From Lachnospiraceae bacterium (GTDB taxonomy: Bacteria; Bacillota; Clostridia; Lachnospirales; Lachnospiraceae): DNA of 5,537 bases. Below, one piece after another: positions 1-5,537 of the stretch (its first letter is position 1; every line of letters begins with the position of its first letter). The notes below the pieces were generated by a model, which was given only the letters and a program-made list of their open reading frames with translations, was not told where the DNA came from and did not search any database. The stretch is taken from positions 1-5,537 of the forward strand of contig JAGCCY010000246.1 in assembly GCA_017651385.1 (NCBI GenBank). Reading direction: 5' to 3'. The position numbers were made by a program, and so were the translations under genes.

Positions 1-1257
1 CTTATCTCTTGCGTGTGTACCTGCAAGAAATCCGTAACTTTCTTCAAGACCGAATACATAATTGTTGTAACCGGTCTGCTCAAAGAGTTTGATCTGCTCA
101 CCGATGTACTTAAAGCCTGTAATGACCTCTATAAGCTTAACATTGTATTTTGCTGCGATTGGATCTGCCATATTTGTGGTAACTATAGTCTTTACAAGAG
201 CGGGATCCTTAGGCATTGTGCCGTTCTTTGTACGCTCTCTTAAGATATATTCGGCTATAAGCATGCCGGACATATTACCTGTAAACGGAACATACTCCTT
301 TGTGTGAGTATCATATGCATAGATACCGAGTCTGTCGGCATCGGGATCGGTTGCAAGCACAACATCCGCACCTTTTTCTTTTGCAAGCTTAAGAGCGAGT
401 GTGAATGCTTTGGGATCCTCGGGATTGGGATACTCAAGCGTGGTAAAATCGGGATCGGGAAGTTCCTGTTCCGGTACCACATATACATTTTCAAATCCAA
501 GTTCCTTAAGGATCCTTCTTGCGGGAATGTTACCCGTACCATGGAAAGGCGAATATACGATCTTGATATCCTTGGCAACGGCCTTGATGATCTCGGGATG
601 TATGATCTGCTTTTTAAGTTCTTCCATATAAAGGTCATCAATGTCTTTTCCGATCACAATGTAAAGGCCTTTTGCTTTTGCCTCTTCAAGCGGCATAGTC
701 TTAACCGTATTGTAATCGGTAACGTTTGAAACCTCTTTGATAATATCGGTATCCTTTGGCGATGTTACCTGAGCACCGTCTTCCCAGTACACCTTGTAAC
801 CGTTGTATTCGGGCGGATTATGGCTTGCCGTTACCACTATACCTGCAATACACTTCTTTGTGCGGAGTGCAAAAGAAAGCTCGGGAGTGGGACGAAGCGA
901 ATCAAACACGTAAGCCTTTATACCGTTTGCGTTAAGGCAAAGTGCGGCTTCATCGGCAAATTCGGGCGACATGCGTCTTGAGTCGTAAGCTATCGCGACA
1001 CCCTTATCCTGTCCGTTCTGTTTGATTATGTAATTTGCAAGGCCCTGAGTTGCCTTTCTTACGGTATATACGTTCATACGGTTTGTACCGGCACCGATAA
1101 CTCCCCTGAGTCCGCCCGTACCGAATGCAAGATCTTTGTAAAATCTGTCCGTGATCTCATCTTCATTATCGGCGATAGCCTTAAGTTCAGCCTTTGTGGC
1201 ATCATCAAAATACGGATCGTTTAACCAGTACTCATATTGCTTTTTAACATCGTTCAT
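1..1257 (-). CDS. pgcA: Phosphoglucomutase/phosphomannomutase, PgcA type (C-terminus outside window)
   Basis: Alpha-D-phosphohexomutase that moves phosphate between C6 and C1 of glucose (possibly also mannose), in the cytosol, using Mg2+ and a phosphoserine. Glucose-1-phosphate feeds UDP-glucose and dTDP-rhamnose for glycan synthesis. The window holds 419 codons; Bacillus PgcA-like proteins have roughly 580, so about 150 residues, including the C-terminal phosphate-binding domain, lie beyond the left edge. Visible landmarks: substrate-end glycine loop FGTGGLRG (45-52); the active-site loop TASHNPPEYNGYK with catalytic Ser145; SPFHGTG (236-242); the metal-binding loop DPDADR with Asp304, Asp306 and Asp308; and the sugar-recognition loop GLEESYG (403-409), followed by ARDK at the edge. 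All expected catalytic residues in this part are intact. The ATG at 1257 is supported by AAAGGAG 8 nt upstream and by the family N-terminus. It follows two glycosyltransferase genes by 19 nt, so it is probably co-transcribed. The symbol is by family likeness; phosphomannomutase activity cannot be excluded. Confidence 0.95.
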   Translation of the reverse strand, partial: MNDVKKQYEYWLNDPYFDDATKAELKAIADNEDEITDRFYKDLAFGTGGLRGVIGAGTNRMNVYTVRKATQGLANYIIKQNGQDKGVAIAYDSRRMSPEFADEAALCLNANGIKAYVFDSLRPTPELSFALRTKKCIAGIVVTASHNPPEYNGYKVYWEDGAQVTSPKDTDIIKEVSNVTDYNTVKTMPLEEAKAKGLYIVIGKDIDDLYMEELKKQIIHPEIIKAVAKDIKIVYSPFHGTGNIPARRILKELGFENVYVVPEQELPDPDFTTLEYPNPEDPKAFTLALKLAKEKGADVVLATDPDADRLGIYAYDTHTKEYVPFTGNMSGMLIAEYILRERTKNGTMPKDPALVKTIVTTNMADPIAAKYNVKLIEVITGFKYIGEQIKLFEQTGYNNYVFGLEESYGFLAGTHARDK

Positions 1258-1265
1258 AAATAAAT

Positions 1266-1272
1266 CTCCTTT
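1266..1272 (-). promoter_or_regulatory. Strong ribosome-binding site for the phosphosugar mutase
   Basis: On the minus strand this reads AAAGGAG, 8 nt before the ATG at 1257, within the 19-nt gap after the TAA of the glycosyltransferase. It is the best Shine-Dalgarno match in the window and fixes the mutase start. It suggests the mutase is translated more efficiently than, and independently of, the coupled transferases. Confidence 0.85.
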
Positions 1273-1276
1273 GCCT

Positions 1277-3229
1277 TTACTGATTTATTTTAAGCGAATA
1301 ATCGCTTCTGTCCAAAGAGAAATTCGGATTATAGTAAGGATCGCCCGCTTCAAGTTCGGCTTTCCATTTTTCCCTGAATTTAGCGGATTCTTTATTGTAT
1401 CTTTCTGCCTTCTCACCGTTATCGTCGAGTCCTCTCGAAACCGATTCGTAATGGTAAAGTTCGGCAAACGGTGTAAATATGTTAAGATACCCTTTCTTAC
1501 GAAGCTTCAGGCAGAAATCCACATCGTTAAGTGAGATCTCAAAACCTTCATCAAGTCCGCCGGCCAGATCCCAAAGGGACTTCTTGACCATAAGGCATGC
1601 TCCTGTCACGGCGGTTACATCCTGAGTATAACACAGTCTGCCCATATAACCTAAGTTTTCTCTCGACTGCTTGTAATGTGTATGACCTGCGGTCCTGTGT
1701 GCTCCGAGTCCTATTACGACTCCTGCGTGCTGAATCGTACGATCCGCGTAGTAAAGTTTGGCTCCGACCGCTCCGACATCCTCACGCTGAGCATACATGA
1801 GCATTTCTTCGAGCCAGTTGACCGTTATCACTTCCGTATCGTTATTAAGAAGCAGAATGTATTCGCCCTTTGCAAAGGTTACGCCGAAATTATTGACCTT
1901 TGAATAATTGAAAGCCCCTTCATAGGTTACGACCGTGATCTTGTCAGAGGTTTCTTTTAACTCTTCATAAAGTTCGAAAGTCTTACCGTCCTGTGAATTA
2001 TTCTCAACGATAATGATCTCGTAGTTTGTGTAAGTCGATTTCTCAAGAATGGATGTTACGCATCTTTTTAAGTCTTCTTTATGATCTTTATTGGGTATGA
2101 CTATCGAAATGAGCGGAGTCCCGTTGATCTTGTACCTTATCTTGAAAATAGTCTCAAAAGCCCTCGTACTTGTGATCTTAAAATCGGAATATCCGTGTGA
2201 CCTTAAATGATCTGCAACGGCACCCTTTGCGGCATCGATAGCATACTCCTTTGCGGAGATATTGGATGCGACCGAACCGGAATGGCAGCGCCAGTAATAT
2301 AAAAGTCTCGGCACATGCACGATACACTTTGCCCTGTCGGTAAGCCTTAATATCATATCGTGATCCTGGCTTCCGTCAAAACGTGAGCGGAACAGTTCCG
2401 TACCGTCAAGAAGTGTTCTTTTGAACACGCTGAAATGGCAGATATAATTATTGGCACGAAGATTGTCCACCGCATAGTCGGGCTTAAAATGCATTGTAAG
2501 CATCTTATCGATATTACCGCTCTTATATGTGGTCTCATCACAATAGATATAGTCGGCTCCCTTTTCGTTTATCACCTTTACATATTCGTACAAGGCTTCG
2601 GGATGCAATATATCGTCATGATCAAAAAGACCGATATATTCGCCGGTCGCGAGGGTAAGACACTTATTGGTGTTGCCGGAGATACCCTCGTTTTTTTCAA
2701 GTTTCATATATTTTATGCGATCGTCGTTGTAGCTTTTTACAACCCGGCCCACATATGAATGAGCGTCATCCGAACCGTCCGCAAGACACAGCTCCCAGTT
2801 TTTGTAGGTCTGCCACTCGACCGAACCTATCATTTCTCTGAGCATATCTTCACGGGTATTGTAAAGCGGCACGAGGATCGAGATCAGCGGCTCATGATCA
2901 AACTTCGTCTCTTCCTCGAGTTTTCTTTTTGCCTCATCCGGGAAACTCTTTGTACCGAACTGCTTCATGGCTTCGCGCTCGCGTTTTTTGTATGCGATCT
3001 TATGAGCAATGCCTCTGGGTCCGCCGAGATTTTTAACGCGCTTGAAATTCCTTGAGCAGAAATGAAATGCCTTTCTTAGCGGTGCGCTTGCCTTCCAGAC
3101 GGGATTTGTCTTTATTCTGTTAAGTTTAAAAGAAAGCTCTTCCTTTTCCTCTTCAAGTTCCGCTATCCTCTCGGCCAGAAGGGCATTTCTTTCAAGTTCT
3201 TCTTCGTATTCGTTCTTATAATCCATCAT
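1277..3229 (-). CDS. Two-domain family 2 glycosyltransferase with N-terminal coiled coil
   Basis: Predicted cytoplasmic glycosyltransferase of 650 residues for surface polysaccharide assembly. Residues about 14-39 fit a coiled coil, with hydrophobic residues at 18, 22, 25, 32, 36 and 39 in regular 4-3 spacing. This is followed by VWKASAPLR (44-52), a version of the W-x-x-x-x-PLR motif often seen after coiled coils in polysaccharide glycosyltransferases. The first GT2 module (about 113-345) has ISILVPLYN (116-124), the metal-binding DHD of FDHDD (202-206), FKPD (248-251) and SQDHD (287-291). The second (about 371-625) has ISIVIPNKD (374-382), LLNND (460-464), IQHAGVV (499-505), AVTGACLMV (540-548), NDVD (568-571) and HYESVSRG (593-600). 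Both modules keep their expected acidic motifs, so two transfer activities are plausible, as in two-domain polysaccharide polymerases or dual-linkage enzymes. No transmembrane segment is seen. It is coupled to the transferase upstream by an ATGA overlap and lies 19 nt before the mutase gene. Family is secure; sugar and linkage are unknown. Confidence 0.95.
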   Translation of the reverse strand: MMDYKNEYEEELERNALLAERIAELEEEKEELSFKLNRIKTNPVWKASAPLRKAFHFCSRNFKRVKNLGGPRGIAHKIAYKKREREAMKQFGTKSFPDEAKRKLEEETKFDHEPLISILVPLYNTREDMLREMIGSVEWQTYKNWELCLADGSDDAHSYVGRVVKSYNDDRIKYMKLEKNEGISGNTNKCLTLATGEYIGLFDHDDILHPEALYEYVKVINEKGADYIYCDETTYKSGNIDKMLTMHFKPDYAVDNLRANNYICHFSVFKRTLLDGTELFRSRFDGSQDHDMILRLTDRAKCIVHVPRLLYYWRCHSGSVASNISAKEYAIDAAKGAVADHLRSHGYSDFKITSTRAFETIFKIRYKINGTPLISIVIPNKDHKEDLKRCVTSILEKSTYTNYEIIIVENNSQDGKTFELYEELKETSDKITVVTYEGAFNYSKVNNFGVTFAKGEYILLLNNDTEVITVNWLEEMLMYAQREDVGAVGAKLYYADRTIQHAGVVIGLGAHRTAGHTHYKQSRENLGYMGRLCYTQDVTAVTGACLMVKKSLWDLAGGLDEGFEISLNDVDFCLKLRKKGYLNIFTPFAELYHYESVSRGLDDNGEKAERYNKESAKFREKWKAELEAGDPYYNPNFSLDRSDYSLKINQ

Positions 3230-3235
3230 TTCACC
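3226..3235 (-). promoter_or_regulatory. ATGA stop/start overlap with weak GGTGA ribosome-binding site
   Basis: The TGA of the 676-residue transferase (3228-3226) overlaps the ATG of the next gene (3229-3227) as ATGA. The only nearby purine-rich site is GGTGA (3235-3231), 1 nt from the first ATG and 4 nt from a second in-frame ATG (3226-3224), too close for a standard independent start. This suggests translational coupling between the two glycosyltransferases, giving related amounts of each. The two adjacent ATG codons leave the exact first residue uncertain by one. Confidence 0.6.
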
Positions 3236-5256
3236 GTTAATTCCCTGTTCGAGAACGCATATAGTTTTTCTTTTGCAAACATATGATCATGCATAACGCC
3301 CACCGTATATCTTCCGGCAGGGATCGCATCTTTGGAAAGCCTTACGGCAAATCCCGAAAGCTCAACATTACTCTGGTCAGCACAGTTTATCGCCACATCG
3401 TTTCTTATACATCCGGTAAAAGAAACCATGTAGCATTTTTCATCGTTTTTAAGTAACAGAGCCTTTTTGTAGCAGGCATTGTTCGATCCGGTAACAAACG
3501 AGAACCCCTGCACATAAAAACCCTCATCATCGTCATAAAATGTATAATCCGAAAGAGTATCCGCGTATTCAACATTTAACAATACGCAGGCATCTTCCCT
3601 GGCTTTTGAAAGATCAGTCAATGCGATATTACCTGCATCTTCCGAAACCAGTCCGTAATCATATTCCCCGGCATGGGTTATCCTTGTATCAAGGCAATCC
3701 GAAACAAGATATTTACTGTAAAACGGATCGTAATTCTTATACGCCGGATGCTCTTCATAAAGCATTTTCTTTTCTTTTATAAGACGGGCCAACGAAGCCG
3801 TATCCGTATCCTTGCCGCGGCTTACGGATTCCGCATGCTCAAGTGAGATATTGTTGCAGCATACGTTAAAATATCCGCTCTCGGATAATTTAAAGCACAG
3901 ATCCACATCGTTAAAAGCCACTCGAAGGCTTTCGTTCATACCGCCGACATTTTCAAATACCTTACGCCTTACCATAAGGCACGCGCCCGTTACGGCCAGC
4001 ACATTTCTTACCGATCTGTTAAAACCATAATAGTATGATCTGTTATCGTCCGCAAACTGAAGCTTATGTACAGGACCGATACGGTTATTGACCACTCCCG
4101 CATGCTGGATCTTCTTTATTCCGGGGTACAAAAGCTTGGCTCCGACCGCACCGGTAAAAGTAAAGGACGCCTGCATCAGCATATTTTCAAGAGTATACGG
4201 TTCGGTAAAAGAAACATCATCATTAAGAAAAAGAATGTATTCTCCGCTTCCGAGACCCGCACCTATATTACACATCCTTGCAAAATTAAATTCCATGGGC
4301 GTGTATTCATATATAAATCCAAATTTTTCACGCAAACCTTCTATACGTTCCTTATTGGCAAGCGAACTTCCATTGTCAACCACAACGACTTCCAAAACTA
4401 TGGAACCCGGGCAGGAATCATAAAGCGTTGTCAGGCAGTTTTCAAGCAGCGTGGGATTATCTTTACTTGGAATAACAACCGTTACGGTCTTGGGCTCTTC
4501 AACATTAAGGCCCTCTCCCCACTCTTCGGTCTTAAGTCCTAAGGCCAGTGCGCATGCTCTTTCATCTTTAAGATCATTGTATTCGTAATCGGTTGCATGT
4601 ACCAGTATTTCATCTATATGTCTTACCGATTTATATATACGTCCCTCATCTTCATACAGAAATCTCAGTAGAGTATGATATATCCCGTCCGCACCGCTTC
4701 TGCCTTCACCGAATTCGATATCGCGAAACGACACTCTTCTTATGGCACATATATTGCAGAAATAATAGTTGTTGAGAAATGTATTCGGCGACCAGTCAGG
4801 CTTAAAATACGGATTTTCTCTGGTTCCGTATACACTTTTACCGTATCTGTCCGTTTCCTGTTCATCAAGTACCGCTATGTCTTCATCCCCGTATACGACC
4901 GAACACGACGGATAAGCTTTAAAACATTTTACGATCAAAGGGATGGCGCGATCCGTAAGCTCACCGTTTACGAATACGATTATGTCTTCTATGAGATTTT
5001 TTACAATAAAATTATCACCCACCAGCGAATACGGAAAAATACGCACCGTCATTCCGTCATAGTGGGTAACATATGAAGCCTTTTCACGTTTATAGGGCAA
5101 GGTATCGGTATCAAGCGTCATGTCAAAACGCTCAAGCCCGTCTTCAACGGTCCTGATCCACGAATCAAACGTTTCTCTTTTTTCTTTAAGCTTTGCCATG
5201 TATACCGACTCCGCATGACGGGTCAGTATTGACCTTAAATATTCCTTAGGATTCAT
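3226..5256 (-). CDS. Family 2 glycosyltransferase with degenerate first GT module and beta-rich C-terminal domain
   Basis: Predicted cytoplasmic or membrane-associated transferase of 676 residues that adds sugars to a surface glycan; donor and acceptor are unknown. Residues 1-50 are polar and mostly helical. Residues about 60-235 match only the later part of a GT2 fold (VVYGDEDIA near 120-128, then FKPDWSP at 151-157). Where DxD is expected the sequence reads VFVNGEL (94-100), so this module looks inactive. Residues 257-500 form a full COG1216/rhamnosyltransferase-like GT2 domain: VVIPSKDN (260-267), VVDNGSS (292-298), FLNDD (343-347), IQHAGVV (383-389), AVTGACLMV (421-429), NDVD (449-452) and HAESVSRG (474-481). 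Residues about 555-676 are beta-rich, with RNDV (618-621), LSGF (633-636) and AGRYTVGV (647-654). No transmembrane segment is seen. The ATG at 5256 is chosen because a TAG lies two codons upstream in frame and an AAGAGGA site precedes it. The stop overlaps the next gene by 4 nt. The GT2 call is firm; the sugar specificity is not assignable. Confidence 0.93.
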   Translation of the reverse strand: MNPKEYLRSILTRHAESVYMAKLKEKRETFDSWIRTVEDGLERFDMTLDTDTLPYKREKASYVTHYDGMTVRIFPYSLVGDNFIVKNLIEDIIVFVNGELTDRAIPLIVKCFKAYPSCSVVYGDEDIAVLDEQETDRYGKSVYGTRENPYFKPDWSPNTFLNNYYFCNICAIRRVSFRDIEFGEGRSGADGIYHTLLRFLYEDEGRIYKSVRHIDEILVHATDYEYNDLKDERACALALGLKTEEWGEGLNVEEPKTVTVVIPSKDNPTLLENCLTTLYDSCPGSIVLEVVVVDNGSSLANKERIEGLREKFGFIYEYTPMEFNFARMCNIGAGLGSGEYILFLNDDVSFTEPYTLENMLMQASFTFTGAVGAKLLYPGIKKIQHAGVVNNRIGPVHKLQFADDNRSYYYGFNRSVRNVLAVTGACLMVRRKVFENVGGMNESLRVAFNDVDLCFKLSESGYFNVCCNNISLEHAESVSRGKDTDTASLARLIKEKKMLYEEHPAYKNYDPFYSKYLVSDCLDTRITHAGEYDYGLVSEDAGNIALTDLSKAREDACVLLNVEYADTLSDYTFYDDDEGFYVQGFSFVTGSNNACYKKALLLKNDEKCYMVSFTGCIRNDVAINCADQSNVELSGFAVRLSKDAIPAGRYTVGVMHDHMFAKEKLYAFSNRELTVK

Positions 5257-5259
5257 ATT

Positions 5260-5537
5260 CTAAAAGATCCTCTTAATGCTGCCGGCTATCGAAATCGCCG
5301 TTTCAAGCGGTATCCTTGTGATCTCCATTGTCACGTTAAGCAGACTTTCCTCACTCCTTGCAAGTCCTTCAAGTGTAAATACAAGGTTGGGATCGTTTGT
5401 GGGAAATACAAAAATATTGTCTTCTATACGTCTTCCGTTACAAAGAAGAAACTTCTTACTCTCGACAGGGTAAGGATTTCCGTCGATATCCGCACTCGTG
5501 ATCTTAACAATGCAAGCTTCCCTTAACGGATCAAGGC
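5260..5537 (-). CDS. C-terminal end of an unrecognised protein (partial, 91 residues visible)
   Basis: An open frame enters from the right edge of the window and ends at a TAG (bases 5260-5262). The start lies outside. I do not recognise the family. The visible tail is mostly short alternating hydrophobic stretches, as in a beta-sandwich (for example EACIVKITSADIDGNPY, then KKFLLCNGR, then NIFVFPTNDPNLVF), and ends in a possible helix (LETAISIAGSIKRIF). There is no transmembrane segment or catalytic motif in this part. It lies 3 nt upstream of a polysaccharide glycosyltransferase on the same strand, so it is probably another member of the same cluster, perhaps the accessory C-terminal domain of a glycosyltransferase or of an export component; that is inference only. 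It is in the same reading frame as the downstream gene, separated from it by the TAG and one AAT codon. Being real coding sequence is well supported by the uninterrupted frame and the operon packing; function is unknown. Confidence 0.7.
   Translation of the reverse strand, partial: LDPLREACIVKITSADIDGNPYPVESKKFLLCNGRRIEDNIFVFPTNDPNLVFTLEGLARSEESLLNVTMEITRIPLETAISIAGSIKRIF
5268..5274 (-). promoter_or_regulatory. Ribosome-binding site for the 676-residue glycosyltransferase
   Basis: On the minus strand this reads AAGAGGA, 11 nt before the ATG at 5256. It lies inside the last codons of the upstream partial gene. The spacing is somewhat long, but no better purine-rich site is closer to the ATG. 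It supports independent initiation at 5256 rather than readthrough of the TAG at 5260-5262. Confidence 0.55.

Noticed and set aside
330..460. Recurring GGGATCGG-like words that could suggest a short repeat
   Set aside because: The copies are irregularly spaced and correspond to Asp-Pro and similar codons in the mutase (for example the DPDADR loop and PDPDF); codon use explains them.
255..641. Minus-strand open frame of 128 codons within the mutase gene
   Set aside because: It is out of frame with the mutase, whose frame carries the SPFHGTG and DPDADR motifs across the same bases; the alternative translation has a biased, non-globular look.
304..729. Plus-strand open frame of 141 codons opposite the mutase gene
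   Set aside because: It lies antisense to a mutase with intact motifs, has no convincing ribosome-binding site, and its low-complexity composition (Gly/Ile/Lys/Phe) follows from the codons of the opposite strand.
1258..1276. Possible terminator or promoter between the 650-residue transferase and the mutase
   Set aside because: The 19-nt gap has no inverted repeat with a T-run and no paired -35/-10 elements; it holds only the ribosome-binding site.
2612..2623. Possibility that the first GT2 module of the 650-residue protein is also degenerate
   Set aside because: The codons here encode the intact DHDD, and the module also keeps its N-terminal ISILVPLYN strand and the later SQDHD, so it looks catalytically complete.
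4066..4542. Plus-strand open frame of 158 codons opposite the 676-residue transferase
   Set aside because: It is antisense to the conserved GT2 domain, shows no recognisable domain, and no promoter or ribosome-binding site is evident; a shadow of the real gene is the simpler reading.

Overview
The window is a gene-dense piece of a surface-polysaccharide locus. All supported genes lie on the minus strand, so the order of transcription runs from high to low coordinates. Base composition is moderate to AT-leaning. The ribosome-binding sites are Bacillota-like (AAAGGAG, AAGAGGA), and the coiled-coil and tandem GT2 architectures resemble those of anaerobic Clostridia. I infer a member of the Bacillota, plausibly a Lachnospiraceae or Butyrivibrio-type bacterium. 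This is inference from style; the window contains no rRNA or other marker.

Layout in order of transcription: (1) 5537-5260 is the C-terminal end of an unrecognised protein, 91 residues visible. (2) 5256-3226 is a 676-residue glycosyltransferase with a degenerate N-terminal GT2 module, an intact-looking second GT2 module and a beta-rich C-terminal module. (3) 3229-1277 is a 650-residue glycosyltransferase with an N-terminal coiled coil followed by two intact-looking GT2 modules. (4) 1257-1 is a phosphoglucomutase/phosphomannomutase of the PgcA type, running off the window at its C-terminus (419 codons visible).

The genes are packed like an operon: a 3-nt gap between 1 and 2, a 4-nt ATGA overlap between 2 and 3, and a 19-nt gap carrying a strong ribosome-binding site between 3 and 4. 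No promoter, terminator, RNA gene, mobile element, CRISPR array or attachment site is visible, and no non-coding stretch exceeds 20 bases.

The likely joint role is synthesis of a cell-surface glycan. The mutase would interconvert glucose-6-phosphate and glucose-1-phosphate, the entry point to UDP-glucose and dTDP-rhamnose. The two multi-domain transferases would add sugars to a lipid-linked chain on the cytoplasmic side of the membrane. The sugars, linkages and export route cannot be read from this window. The most notable points are the apparent loss of the first GT2 active site in the 676-residue protein, its uncharacterised C-terminal module, and a single in-frame TAG separating it from the gene upstream.
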